Origin: Providencia sneebia DSM 19967
GTDB taxonomy: Bacteria > Pseudomonadota > Gammaproteobacteria > Enterobacterales > Enterobacteriaceae
Direction of reading: 5' to 3'
Length of the DNA: 39,814 bases
NCBI RefSeq assembly: GCF_000314895.2
Contig: NZ_CM001773.1
Span: forward strand, 2,988,210 to 3,028,023
The notes under the pieces were generated by a model. The model ran no database searches. It was not told the origin of the DNA and was given only the letters and a program-made list of their open reading frames with translations. The stretch's first letter is position 1, and the number at the start of each line of letters is the position of its first letter. A program made the position numbers and the translations under genes. Shown one piece after another: positions 27,754 through 36,154 of the stretch.

Positions 27754-28917
27754 TTAGTTTGCCAATACGCCCGCTTTGCGGCGAACACTTGAAATTAGCA
27801 TGTAAATAGCGGAAATCGTCAACACGATAAAGAAGAAATTCACTAAACCATTATGTTGGCCTAAGAATGTTCCCGCAGTCAATGGACCTAATGCCGAACC
27901 CACACTATAGCTAAATAACATCACTTGAGTTGCTGCAACAATATAAGATGAGTCGAGATTGTCACAAGCCAGTGTTATTGCTATTGGATAAAGGGCAAAA
28001 GAAGACATACCCAATAATGCTAATGCAATGATCATAGTTAAATAATCATTTGAGATATAAATCAGTCCCATAGCAAACACGCCTAGCAAAGAAACCATAG
28101 CTAACAGTAATGTTTTGCTCATCATAATAGATAATTTACTAATAACAGGTTGGATTAACATTCCACCTAAAATGATGGAAGCCATCAAAACACCAACTTG
28201 CTCGGTCGTAAACTTGTCATTTTTTAATGATAGTGGCATTAAACCATAAATGGTGCCCATCAAAATACCTGAAGTCATACAGCCAATCATTGCCGGTTTG
28301 CTCAGGCGAACAATTTTTTTAAATGATAATTTTTGGTGTAAGTCACAAGCTGGCTGCCCTTGGCGAAAAAACAAGGGAGGTAATACTGCAATTAAAAGTA
28401 AGCCAAGCACGACCATAAATGGATACGCACCTTGTGTACCAATCACACCAATGGCAAGTTGACCTAATGTTGTACCGCCATATAGGGAAGTCATGTAAAA
28501 ACTTAAGCGTTTGGCTCTCTCTTTAGCACTATCACCAATTAATAACCAAGACTCAACCACGACAAAAATACCCGCGACCGCAATCCCTGCCACTAAACGT
28601 ATAGGCAGCCAAGCTTCAATAGTTGGTAACCATGGCAAAACAACCACAGTTGCAGCAAGCATTAATAAGAATGCGATAAAAGAAAATCTATGACCAATTT
28701 TTGCAATAACAGGCTCTATCAACATTGACCCGATAAGTAAGCCAATATAATAAGCACTTGCTAGCCAACCGGCATAACTGGTATCGATATTAAAGCTGCC
28801 CATTGATAATGGGATTAAGCTCATTAAATACCCAGAAGCAATTGCAAAAACAGTCAAACCCGCAACAGGTACAAAAGTACTGTCTTTTTTGCTTGTTATT
28901 GTAGAGGCCTGTTTCAC
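27754..28917 (-). CDS. YcaD-like MFS transporter
   Basis: About 387 residues with twelve hydrophobic segments and the MFS pattern of the YcaD/UMF family. It has the fold start VPVAGLTVFAIASGYLMSLI, GWLASAYYIGLLIGSMLIEP, MVVESW-type VVVESWLLIG, and a second half SGILMGTIYGLMPLSLKND, with the C-terminal AATQVMLFSYSVGSALGP. The substrate of this family is not established. The longest frame starts 20 codons earlier at 28977, but the GTG at 28917 (MKQASTITSKK) is preferred because GGGAG lies about eight bases before it and the upstream codons (WPPDEDAALS...) are not family-like. Single gene, convergent with miaE. Confidence 0.85.
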   Translation of the reverse strand: MKQASTITSKKDSTFVPVAGLTVFAIASGYLMSLIPLSMGSFNIDTSYAGWLASAYYIGLLIGSMLIEPVIAKIGHRFSFIAFLLMLAATVVVLPWLPTIEAWLPIRLVAGIAVAGIFVVVESWLLIGDSAKERAKRLSFYMTSLYGGTTLGQLAIGVIGTQGAYPFMVVLGLLLIAVLPPLFFRQGQPACDLHQKLSFKKIVRLSKPAMIGCMTSGILMGTIYGLMPLSLKNDKFTTEQVGVLMASIILGGMLIQPVISKLSIMMSKTLLLAMVSLLGVFAMGLIYISNDYLTMIIALALLGMSSFALYPIAITLACDNLDSSYIVAATQVMLFSYSVGSALGPLTAGTFLGQHNGLVNFFFIVLTISAIYMLISSVRRKAGVLAN

Positions 28918-29465
28918 GACCCACTCTCCCACTGACAAAATAAATGATAATGCTGCATCTTCATCGGGGGGCCACACGGCAATATTGAGTTTAAATAAAT
29001 AAACACATTCCGGCGACTAGTGCAGGTGTAAAATATAGATGAGGTTAATTTGGCCGCAATATAGATCTTTCATGCGAGAAATTAAAATGAGAAAAACTAA
29101 TGGTAACTAGCAAAAATATTTATGTGAATAATATCACATTTTTTTCGTGATATACGCAATCAAAAACAGAAGATCAAAACAAGATAAATTCATTAAAAAC
29201 AATACGTTAAAAAACCATCTTAATGTTGCGCTTTTTAACAAGCCTCCTCTTATTTAGAAGGTCATTTATCTTATAGAAAAAATATTGTTTGGTTAAAAAA
29301 TAGTTTCTTACAATATTATCTAAAAGAACATGACTTATTCACTATCCATTAGTGCTTATTCTCATATTTATTCTTTGAATAAAAATATAATCTTGTTATT
29401 ACGTTTTGAGTAAATTCATTCTCTTTTTTTAATCATCACCATAATTTTACCTGATGAATACTATG

Positions 29466-29489
29466 CTAAACAGCCTATTTTCTGTTTAG
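29466..29489. repeat. Hairpin CTAAACAG...CTGTTTAG
   Basis: Perfect 8-bp arms with an 8-base loop CCTATTTT, 20 bases before the stronger terminator palindrome. It may be part of a structured transcript. Confidence 0.5.
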
Positions 29490-29509
29490 AAAATTCAGAC
29501 TAGAGACAA

Positions 29510-29539
29510 AAAAATAGGCGATAATTATCGCCTATTTTT
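29510..29539. terminator. Bidirectional terminator downstream of the galM-like gene
   Basis: A perfect 15-bp palindrome with GC core GGCGATAATTATCGCC, flanked by an A run on one side and a T run on the other, about 117 bases past the galM-like stop. It would stop transcription in both directions. Confidence 0.85.
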
Positions 29540-29655
29540 ATTGTTCTGATCTTATCCAAGATAACTTTTATCATTCAATACATCATATTATGAATTTTAG
29601 ATACAAATAAAATTTAATGTTTTAGCATGGCTATACGTTATATATTGAAAATGTC

Positions 29656-30693
29656 TTAAAAAATAAACTGATAACACGTTTGGTGCTGATAACATTTATT
29701 TGGCTGGGATATTCCGCGATATCTTTCATCCCATTCAGGATGATTCATTGCATCAGGTAAAAATTGAGTGTTCAATGCTACGCCTGAAAAATGTGTGTAA
29801 TGACGCGATTTACCGGGTATAGAAATTAAATGATTCCCCGTATAAAAATGAATAGATGGCATTGTGGTTGCAATATTCATTTGCACATCACCATTTGGTG
29901 AAAATAATGAAGCAGCTGTATTTTTACCATCCGCAAGTGAATCATCTAATATCATAGCATGGTGATAGCCCCCTGCTATTTTTTGCTGATCATCCTGTAA
30001 AAAATCATAACCAATCCGTTTTTTATCACGAAAATCAAAAGTACTATTTTCCACAGGCAACCATTCCCCTGTAGGGAGCCCCTTTTCATCAATTGGCAAG
30101 TAATGTGCTGCTGCTAATTGTAAATCGTGTTCTAATGCAGTCCGCTGTGAATCTTCCCCTGCAAGATTAAAATAGGCATGATTTGTTAGGTTGACCGGAC
30201 ATAACGCATTAACTTGAGTGTAATAACGAATAATAACTTCATTTTCATCTGTTAAACGATAACAGACCTCTGCTTGTAATTTTCCAGGGAAGCCTTGATC
30301 GCCATCCGGTGATTCTAAGGAAAAGATTGCTTCTTGTGGGCTAACTTGTGTCACTTTCCATACACGGTAACTGAAATTATCTAAATTATTTCTTTGATAA
30401 TGTGCTTCGGGGATAACTACAGAATCTTTTTCAGAAAGCGAAAACTGACTTTTAGTAATACTATTTATTGCAACTCGTCCGACAATTGAACCTAAATAAA
30501 CACCTTGATCCATTTGTGCTGCCATATTAGGTGAACCCAGCAAGATATCACGCTTGCCACTTTTTAATGGCAATAGACAACTAATCCAACTCGCGCCTAA
30601 CGTTGACAATAAAATTTTCATGCCGTTATGATTAGTTAAAGCAATAACTTTTGATGATCGAGCAGTATACCTAACGCCTTTTGATAACTGCAT
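29656..30693 (-). CDS. Aldose 1-epimerase-like protein lacking most catalytic residues
   Basis: A 345-residue protein of the galactose mutarotase (GalM) fold: LGASWISCLLPLKSGKRDIL, DGDQGFPGKLQAEVCYRLTD, CPVNLTNHAYFNLAGEDS and FLPDAMNHPEWDE all align with E. coli GalM (346 residues). Of the active-site residues known in the family only one His is kept (His172 in TNHAYFNL). The catalytic Glu of the LETQ/LESE motif is Asn308 here (ALNTQFLPD), the Asp of GYDHA is His244 (GYHHAM), the sugar-binding Arg of the GRYANR motif is lost (GRVAINS), and the LHGG His is lost (AHYQRNNLD). It may be a pseudoenzyme or have a changed role. GGGAG lies six bases before the ATG at 30693; the longer frame to 30729 lacks this. 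Confidence 0.85.
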   Translation of the reverse strand: MQLSKGVRYTARSSKVIALTNHNGMKILLSTLGASWISCLLPLKSGKRDILLGSPNMAAQMDQGVYLGSIVGRVAINSITKSQFSLSEKDSVVIPEAHYQRNNLDNFSYRVWKVTQVSPQEAIFSLESPDGDQGFPGKLQAEVCYRLTDENEVIIRYYTQVNALCPVNLTNHAYFNLAGEDSQRTALEHDLQLAAAHYLPIDEKGLPTGEWLPVENSTFDFRDKKRIGYDFLQDDQQKIAGGYHHAMILDDSLADGKNTAASLFSPNGDVQMNIATTMPSIHFYTGNHLISIPGKSRHYTHFSGVALNTQFLPDAMNHPEWDERYRGISQPNKCYQHQTCYQFIF

Positions 30694-30872
30694 TATTTCT
30701 CCCAAATTATAATCTATTTGCCATAACATCAGCCAAAATTTAGGCTGACAAATATTAGTATCAACGTTAGCTGAGTTGATATTTCATCAATAAAATTATT
30801 GTTTAATATTCATAACAACGACGAAATAACCAATTATAAATCAACATATCACTACCTGAAAATACCGATTCA

Positions 30873-31802
30873 TTAATAGCGAATGTCTTTATCATAAGGA
30901 TCTAAATGAGTCATAACATTTAAGATTAATGGATTTTCCATTAATTTTTCACGGGCTTTAACCGCAATATCATGCCCAAGATAAATAGGCATATTACCAT
31001 CGACTTCTAAATGCACATCAACCAAATAAAAATCACCTGATTTACGTGTTTTTAAATCATGAAAACCTTCTATCTCATCAATGCTAGCCAAAGTATCTCG
31101 GATTTCTTGCAAAGTTTCTTCATCAGCACCTTGATCCATCAAGTCTTGCATTGATTGTTTAGTAAATTTGTATCCCATACGAAATACAAAAGTCCCGACT
31201 AAAAACGCCGCAATAGGGTCAAAAATCTTAAATCCACATAAACTACCAATAATACCAATCGCGACAACTAACGATGAAGCTGCATCAGAACGCGCATGCC
31301 AAGCATTAGCAACTAACATATTAGAATTAACTTTATTTGCCACACGTAGCATATATCTAAAAAGCCCTTCTTTTGCGACTAATGAAACCAATGCCGCAAT
31401 TAAAGCAATCATATGAACATCTTGGATTAAATCTGGGTTCAACAATTTTTGAATTGCAGACCAAATCATTCCTACACCAACAAGCAATAAAATAATTCCC
31501 AGCACTAAGGACGCACCATTTTCATATCTAAAATGGCCATATGGATGATCTGCATCCGGTTTTTTATGACTTTTTTTATTTGCGATTAATACAACAAAAT
31601 CAGCAACAAGATCAGATAATGTATGAATACCGTCTGCAATTAAACCTTGTGAATGTGAAATTATACCAATAATAATTTGCCAAACAGAAAGTATTAAATT
31701 AACGAATACACTGACTAAAGTACTCTTTTTAGCTGCATAGAACTTTTCTTGTTGAAGAGCAAGTTCATCATGTTCTGGCTGAGAACCGTTATATTTACTC
31801 AT
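30873..31802 (-). CDS. CDF-family cation efflux protein, zinc type
   Basis: A 309-residue cation diffusion facilitator with six hydrophobic segments and a cytoplasmic C-terminal domain (FHDLKTRKSGDFYLVDVHLE). The metal sites show His60-xxx-Asp64 (IHTLSD) in the second helix and His169-xxx-Asp173 (HARSDA) in the fifth. Two His-xxx-Asp pairs are the pattern linked to zinc in this family, in contrast to Asp-xxx-Asp with iron. A His-rich loop HPYGHFRYENG follows the second helix. It exports divalent metal using the proton gradient. It is divergent from the universal stress gene at 32092, with a shared promoter gap of ~290 bases. The galM-like gene lies 180 bases downstream, with no strong terminator seen between. 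Confidence 0.9.
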   Translation of the reverse strand: MSKYNGSQPEHDELALQQEKFYAAKKSTLVSVFVNLILSVWQIIIGIISHSQGLIADGIHTLSDLVADFVVLIANKKSHKKPDADHPYGHFRYENGASLVLGIILLLVGVGMIWSAIQKLLNPDLIQDVHMIALIAALVSLVAKEGLFRYMLRVANKVNSNMLVANAWHARSDAASSLVVAIGIIGSLCGFKIFDPIAAFLVGTFVFRMGYKFTKQSMQDLMDQGADEETLQEIRDTLASIDEIEGFHDLKTRKSGDFYLVDVHLEVDGNMPIYLGHDIAVKAREKLMENPLILNVMTHLDPYDKDIRY

Positions 31803-32052
31803 AATATATTTTCTTAATGAAAAACAGAATGATTACTATTTAAAAATCAGTTGGTTATATCTTAATATATTAAATAATCTCATAATAAAAAGCAAAAGTC
31901 TCTATATTTACTCTGTGTTACTCAGAAGATGAATTGAAAGCATTATTAATAATAGAATAAATTATTTTGAATAACGAAATGTGACTATTTATTAAAATTC
32001 CAAATCTAAAATTAACAATGTACAAATCACATATGTTCTATTAATGGTGAGC

Positions 32053-32061
32053 TGTTATAAT
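32053..32061 (+). promoter_or_regulatory. Extended -10 promoter of the uspF-like gene
   Basis: TGTTATAAT matches the extended -10 (TGnTATAAT), 31 bases before the ATG, with a poor -35 as is usual for such promoters. Confidence 0.55.
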
Positions 32062-32091
32062 CAGTGAAAATAACATATTAATGGGGTAGTT

Positions 32092-32529
32092 ATGTATAAG
32101 AAAATTTTAGTACCGATAGACCTACTAGAAGATGATCTTAATCTAAAAATTATCAAGCATGTTGAAGAACTTGCCAAGCTTGGTTCCCCTGAGATCCATT
32201 TTTTATCCGTACTTCCTAATGCTGAACTTTTTTTTGGTATTGAAGTAACAATCTTACCGGAAAGTCAGAAAAATTCTGCTGAGCGTTCTGCTTTGGCATT
32301 AAAAGCATTAGAAGAAGTTATCAAGGATATAAAAATTCCTGACGATAAAATTGTTTGTCAAATAGGAATTGGGTCAGCAAAAGATGAAATTCTGAGTTAT
32401 GCAGATGATATCAAAGCAGATTTAATTGTTCTTGGTTCTCATCATCCAAGTACTTCAACCTATTTATTAGGCTCAACGGCTTCAACTATTGTTAGGCATG
32501 CAAAAATATCGGTACTCGTTATCAGATAA
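32092..32529 (+). CDS. Universal stress protein, UspF type
   Basis: A 145-residue single UspA domain. The start MYKKILVPIDL and end SVLVIR are typical. The ATP-binding Gly motif is GSHHPSTSTYLLGSTASTIV (G-x2-x-9x-G-S/T) at about 114-133, like E. coli UspF. Usp proteins are cytosolic dimers induced in stress; UspF/G types affect adhesion and motility in E. coli. A GGGGTAG ribosome-binding site precedes the ATG. It lies downstream of the CDF divergent gap and is convergent with ecotin; a 12-bp hairpin terminator separates them. Confidence 0.92.
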   Translation: MYKKILVPIDLLEDDLNLKIIKHVEELAKLGSPEIHFLSVLPNAELFFGIEVTILPESQKNSAERSALALKALEEVIKDIKIPDDKIVCQIGIGSAKDEILSYADDIKADLIVLGSHHPSTSTYLLGSTASTIVRHAKISVLVIR

Positions 32530-32542
32530 TGTCTAACAAATA

Positions 32543-32576
32543 AAAATGCTGCACAAAATAACCCGTGCAGCATTTT
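32543..32576. terminator. Bidirectional terminator between uspF-like gene and eco
   Basis: AAAATGCTGCAC pairs perfectly with GTGCAGCATTTT (12 bp), loop AAAATAACCC. Confidence 0.9.
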
Positions 32577-32585
32577 CATAAAAAC

Positions 32586-33062
32586 TTACTTTTTAACAGA
32601 ATTTAATAAATCACCTTCTGTTGACCAAATACGGTATTTCACATCCATATTACTTGGTGCATAAACAACAATAGGCAATTTACTGTTATAACGAATAAAG
32701 GCATCATCCCCAAGCTGAGTGGAAATAAAACGCTCTTTATCTGGTTCATGGCATGCCATCATTGTAGATGCTGGTCCTTTTACCTCTTCTAATTTATAGT
32801 AACTATAACCCCAACCCTCTAACGTTTTTTCTTCTAAATCCCCCATAAACCATTTATTATTGCAATCCGTTTTTTCTGTTTTTCCAATAACTAATTCTAC
32901 TTTGTAATTTTCTTCATTTGGTTTAGGGGCGAGTTGGATAACATGTCGAGTCATGTCGGGATCTGCTTTAGGATAAGGTGCAATCTTTTCTAAATCCTCC
33001 GTTGCCACAGCACAAGAAGATACTATAGCCATAGCCATGACAGACAAAATTGCTTTTTTCAT
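32586..33062 (-). CDS. eco: Ecotin, periplasmic serine protease inhibitor
   Basis: A 158-residue protein with a signal peptide ([31 protein letters not shown]). It matches E. coli ecotin: [56 protein letters not shown], the reactive-site loop [11 protein letters not shown] with Met-Met at P1/P1', and [20 protein letters not shown]. The Cys pair of the disulphide that locks the loop is present. Ecotin is a dimeric inhibitor of trypsin-type, elastase and other serine proteases and protects cells from gut and phagocyte proteases. The promoter gap at right holds a perfect 16-bp palindrome. TAGGA lies seven bases before the ATG. Confidence 0.95.
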   Translation of the reverse strand: MKKAILSVMAMAIVSSCAVATEDLEKIAPYPKADPDMTRHVIQLAPKPNEENYKVELVIGKTEKTDCNNKWFMGDLEEKTLEGWGYSYYKLEEVKGPASTMMACHEPDKERFISTQLGDDAFIRYNSKLPIVVYAPSNMDVKYRIWSTEGDLLNSVKK

Positions 33063-33083
33063 TATAAAATCCTATAAAATACG

Positions 33084-33099
33084 TTTTAGTTAACTAAAA
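33084..33099. promoter_or_regulatory. 16-bp perfect palindrome in the eco promoter
   Basis: TTTTAGTTAACTAAAA lies 22 bases before the eco ATG. On the eco strand TTGATT abuts its left side and TATTTT its right side, so it may sit in the spacer between -35 and -10, an ideal place for a repressor. Its core TAGTTAACTA resembles the core of the TrpR operator, but the flanks differ, so no regulator is assigned. Confidence 0.5.
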
Positions 33100-33317
33100 T
33101 CAAGATACAAGCTCAACCACATGACAAATACCAGTATCTTTATGATGAACTCCAAAATGTAAAAATCTCACTAACCTAACAAGTTCTATCTTATCTAATT
33201 TTAGTACAAGGATCATAAATTAGATAAAAATATTGTAAATTCCTTTTAGTTCTAATGCATAAATAATAGTCGATGTTTATACTGGAGTTGAGGCTTAATA
33301 AATTCTGAGGAGGTAGT

Positions 33318-33551
33318 ATGTTATCTACAGATCAAGATTTAGTTTCACAATTAGTTGCTACACATCCCCGTTTCCAAGTCCTTTATGAAAAACATCATCA
33401 GTTAGATAAAGAAATTAGCAAACTAGAAGGCCCGTCCGGTGCTGGTTACAATGAACATGTTGCAAAGCTCAAAAAAGAAAAATTGCATCTGAAGATGAAT
33501 GCAAAAAATAATGCAATCCGCAACAAAAGGATAAAGATTTTATATAACTAA
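33318..33551 (+). CDS. YdcH-like small coiled-coil protein (DUF465)
   Basis: A 77-residue protein of the DUF465/YdcH family: DLVSQLVATHPRFQVLYEKH, LDKEISKLEG and LKKEKLHLKMNAKNNAIRN. It is highly helical and charged, and probably forms a short antiparallel coiled coil. Function is unknown in the family. A strong GAGGAGG ribosome-binding site precedes the ATG and a hairpin terminator follows at 33639-33664. Confidence 0.85.
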   Translation: MLSTDQDLVSQLVATHPRFQVLYEKHHQLDKEISKLEGPSGAGYNEHVAKLKKEKLHLKMNAKNNAIRNKRIKILYN

Positions 33552-33638
33552 CCTAAAATGAGGCGCTTCCCTTTTAAGCCTCAAACGATATCAAGTTAAC
33601 CAATCGGTTCAGGTAAGTTACTTTATTGGACTTTAGTC

Positions 33639-33664
33639 ATGGCATAAGCATCAGCTTATGCCAT
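33639..33664 (+). terminator. Terminator of the ydcH-like gene
   Basis: ATGGCATAAGC, loop ATCA, GCTTATGCCAT, then TTTAGTTT: an 11-bp perfect stem with a T-rich tail, 88 bases past the stop. Confidence 0.8.
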
Positions 33665-33722
33665 TTTAGTTTACAAACAGCCTTAAATACGCCTTCCTAT
33701 CCCTCTCCATAAGTTGTATATT

Positions 33723-33733
33723 AAATGCATCTA
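33723..33733 (-). promoter_or_regulatory. Putative NsrR half-site in the ygbA promoter
   Basis: TAGATGCATTT on the minus strand (AAATGCATCTA on plus) matches the NsrR motif AAGATGCATTT at 10 of 11 positions. It lies 26 bases before the ygbA ATG and directly after a -10-like TATATT (33717-33722). E. coli ygbA is controlled by the nitric-oxide sensor NsrR, so motif and gene agree. The promoter is still present although the gene is broken. Confidence 0.5.
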
Positions 33734-33759
33734 TTGTTTGAAGATAAGAGATCCTAAAG

Positions 33760-33800
33760 ATGACTGGAAAACGCATTAATCGAGAAATCAAAACAATTGA
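33760..33800 (+). pseudogene. ygbA: 5' fragment of ygbA, cut by the IS66 element
   Basis: The ATG and 13 codons (MTGKRINREIKTI...) of a nitrous-oxide-stimulated-promoter family protein, ending in the 8-base target site ACAATTGA. Joining this piece to 36155-36458 with one copy of the target site restores an open frame of 114 residues, so the gene was intact before insertion. See the 3' fragment for function. Confidence 0.85.
33793..33800 (+). repeat. Target site duplication of the IS66 element, left copy
   Basis: ACAATTGA, repeated exactly at 36147-36154. Eight bases is the usual length for IS66-family elements. Confidence 0.95.
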
Positions 33801-33827
33801 GTAAGCGCTTAATGAACCAGTAAAGCT

Positions 33828-35351
33828 TTACTCAACCTCACTGATTTCTACGTTCCATGGCATGAGATCCGACACATCATCTTTCGGACTTCGTTTTGGT
33901 AACTCGGTAAACAGGTGTTGGAAGTAATAATAAGGGTTCATGTCATTAGCGCGGCAAGTCATCACGAGGCTATACAAGTTTGCACTCGCCTTTGCTCCGC
34001 CTACCGAAGTTGAGAACATCCAATTTTTGCGACCTGTCGTGAACGGCCTTATATCTCGTTCGGTCACATTGTTGTCGATACTTATATCGCCGTCTTCAAG
34101 GTAGGTAAGCAGCTTAGGCCACTGGTTTTGCGTATAAGTGATGGCTTTGCCAAGTAATCCTTTAGGGAGAACGTTTTGACTGTCAAGCCATTGCTTGAAC
34201 TCATCTAAAATAGGTTTGGCTTCTTCTTGTCGTAGTTGGTGTCGAGATTTTGCGTCAAGCCCTTTGGCTTTCTTTTCAAGACCGTATAGTTTGCTAATAA
34301 AGTTCAGTGCTTTTTCTGGCTTGCCCGCTTTTTTTGATGGTGAAGCTTTTTGAGCATCAGTAAACTTTCTGCGTACATGCGCCATGCAAGCAGCTTGAGT
34401 CACGTCCTCAAGTTTGTCGTATGCACTGTAGCCATCCGATAGCAAGTAACCAGAGTAACCACCTAAAAAGTCTTGTACGCACTCTGCTCTGCGGCTGGCT
34501 TGATAGTCGTAGATAACCACTGGGTTATTGACGAACTCACCGCTACGATAGACCCACATATATGACTTAGATTGTGCTTTCTTATCTTCTTCACGTAATA
34601 CTTGAACAGTGGTTTCGTCCGCGCAGATGAGCTTTTCTTTCAATAACTCACTTTTCATTGCATCAATAATGACTTGCACTTTGCTTCCTAACTGAACGCA
34701 CCAGTTGGCCAGTGTAGCGCGGCTAATATCTATACCAGAGCGATTGAGAATATCCACTTGGCGATAGAGTGGCAGAGCATCAACGTATTTTGCTGTGACT
34801 ACAGCGGCGAATGCATCTGCACTCCCTAGGCTTTTAGGGATCATACTTGCGGGTTTTGGGGCTGTGATAATCTTTGTTTCAGTCTGTGTTTTTTCACACT
34901 GCCGGCAAGCGTACTTGGTTCGCTCGTGACGTATAACACTAACCTTCTGTGGGATGATTTTCAGCTCTTCAGAAGTTTCAACACCACATTGATGTAAAGG
35001 CTCGTCGCAGCAGTCGCAATAAGGGGCATTGAGTTCATGTTTATGAACTTCACGCTCGAGCTCTTTTGGAAAAGGCTTACGGCCTGTTTTTTTCTTGTCG
35101 TCGTCGGATTTAGCCGTACTCTTTTGTTGCTCCGCTTCGTTAAACGTACCTTTGGGTATTTTTTCACTTTGTGATGAGAAGCGCTTTGACTTACTTAAAT
35201 TGAGCTGTTCAATCAACAACTCAATTTTGGTTTTGAGCTCGGCAACCTCCTCTTGCTTTGCCGCAAGGAGTTTATCTTTTGCTTCGTTCTGTTGGTGAAG
35301 CTCAAGCAGCATAGCTTTTAGCTGGTCGATATCATCAGGGAGGTCGGTCAT
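33828..35351 (-). CDS. tnpC: IS66-family transposase TnpC
   Basis: A 507-residue transposase. A leucine-zipper region covers about 15-55 (MLLELHQQNEAKDKLLAAKQ onward). The IS66 zinc finger has two CxxC pairs (YCDCCDEP, then YACRQCEKT near 147). The DDE catalytic domain carries Asp in CADETTVQVL, Asp in LLSDGYSAYD and Glu in NNVTERDIRPFTTGRKNW, and the IS66 C-terminal motif is NPYYYFQHLFTELP. Full length and without interruption, so the element may be active. The stop lies 27 bases from the left inverted repeat. Confidence 0.93.
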   Translation of the reverse strand: MTDLPDDIDQLKAMLLELHQQNEAKDKLLAAKQEEVAELKTKIELLIEQLNLSKSKRFSSQSEKIPKGTFNEAEQQKSTAKSDDDKKKTGRKPFPKELEREVHKHELNAPYCDCCDEPLHQCGVETSEELKIIPQKVSVIRHERTKYACRQCEKTQTETKIITAPKPASMIPKSLGSADAFAAVVTAKYVDALPLYRQVDILNRSGIDISRATLANWCVQLGSKVQVIIDAMKSELLKEKLICADETTVQVLREEDKKAQSKSYMWVYRSGEFVNNPVVIYDYQASRRAECVQDFLGGYSGYLLSDGYSAYDKLEDVTQAACMAHVRRKFTDAQKASPSKKAGKPEKALNFISKLYGLEKKAKGLDAKSRHQLRQEEAKPILDEFKQWLDSQNVLPKGLLGKAITYTQNQWPKLLTYLEDGDISIDNNVTERDIRPFTTGRKNWMFSTSVGGAKASANLYSLVMTCRANDMNPYYYFQHLFTELPKRSPKDDVSDLMPWNVEISEVE

Positions 35352-35435
35352 GTCTGGGCTCTGGTCATCTCAATGACTTAAGTATGACAGCAAAAAAGGA
35401 TCGTTCAAGCCCAACGTGACGATCAGTATCAGCGG

Positions 35436-35780
35436 TCACACTTCTAGATTATGAAGTGGACGATGAGCTTTGGCATGTTCGAGCGTTAACCCCGAAAGAA
35501 GCCAACCCAGTTGTTGCTTAGTAATATGAATGGCTCCGTCCTCACTGGGTCTTGGCCACTTGAAGGTCCCTTTTTCTAAGCGACGATAGTACAGCCAGAA
35601 GCCATTAGTATCCCAAAACAAGATTTTCAATTTATCTCGGGTACGATTGCAGAAAATGAACCAAGACTCACTAAACGGATCCATCTCAAGAGTCTCCGCG
35701 ACAATCAACGATAGTCCATTAATGGACTTACGCATGTCCGTGACTCCAGAGATGAGGAAAACCTTACCTGTTGGTATCAT
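35436..35780 (-). CDS. tnpB: IS66-family accessory protein TnpB
   Basis: A 114-residue IS66 Orf2 protein: FLISGVTDMRKSINGLSLIV, the conserved KILFWDTNGFWLYYRRLEKG and LLSGL near the end. It is required with TnpA and TnpC for transposition in the family. Its ATG overlaps the tnpA stop by four bases (ATGA), a translational coupling typical of IS66. Confidence 0.92.
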   Translation of the reverse strand: MIPTGKVFLISGVTDMRKSINGLSLIVAETLEMDPFSESWFIFCNRTRDKLKILFWDTNGFWLYYRRLEKGTFKWPRPSEDGAIHITKQQLGWLLSGLTLEHAKAHRPLHNLEV

Positions 35781-36073
35781 TGTAGCGCTTCAAACCAAGT
35801 CTTAATTTGTTGCGAGCTAAGCGTTGCCGGCAGTTCTGCTCGAATGCCATTATTGAGAATTAACACAACACAACTTGTGCTCACGGTAGGCTCTGTCACC
35901 ACGATAGGTTGAACCCTGGTTTCAGGCTCGGATTGCGTGAGCTTTTTCGACCAATAGTGAAAAGTCTGATAGCTTATGTTTTGCTCCGAGCAAAACTGCT
36001 TAATGCCTAAATTACTTTGTCGTTGCTGCTCTAGAATTGCAGCCCAGTATTCTCGTTTACTTTGTTGTTCCAT
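35777..36073 (-). CDS. tnpA: IS66-family protein TnpA (helix-turn-helix)
   Basis: A 98-residue IS66 Orf1: an N-terminal HTH (YWAAILEQQRQSNLGIKQFC then NISYQTFHYWSKKL), a linker, and a C-terminal strand (VVLILNNGIRAELPATLSSQ). First gene of the element, 55 bases inside the right inverted repeat. Confidence 0.92.
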   Translation of the reverse strand: MEQQSKREYWAAILEQQRQSNLGIKQFCSEQNISYQTFHYWSKKLTQSEPETRVQPIVVTEPTVSTSCVVLILNNGIRAELPATLSSQQIKTWFEALQ

Positions 36074-36146
36074 AGTCCCTCCAATGAAAAAGCTACTATG
36101 GCAAATGACGAGTTTGTTTAGTATGTGTGGTTCATTAACCGCTTAC

Positions 36147-36154
36147 ACAATTGA
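36147..36154 (+). repeat. Target site duplication of the IS66 element, right copy
   Basis: ACAATTGA, identical to 33793-33800. Confidence 0.95.

Larger units (their letters stand above)
28978..29655. other. Non-coding gap with two hairpins
   Basis: No gene is visible. The right part holds an 8-bp-arm hairpin (29466-29489) and a 15-bp perfect palindrome with T tail (29510-29539), the likely terminator of the galM-like gene on the minus strand. A small RNA ending at the second hairpin on the plus strand is possible but unsupported. Confidence 0.5.
33801..36146. mobile_element. Complete IS66-family insertion sequence
   Basis: A 2346-base element bounded by GTAAGCGCTTAATGAACCA (33801-33819) and its near-perfect complement TGGTTCATTAACCGCTTAC (36128-36146), the IS66-type end GTAAGCG with one mismatch. 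Inside are tnpA, tnpB and tnpC, all on the minus strand and all open. An exact 8-base target duplication flanks it, so it arrived by transposition and has not rearranged since. GC is visibly higher than the surrounding DNA, which suggests recent arrival from another genus. It splits ygbA. Confidence 0.95.

Noticed and set aside
33084..33099. TrpR operator upstream of eco
   Set aside because: Only the ten-base core agrees. The flanking bases required by TrpR differ and eco has no link to tryptophan.
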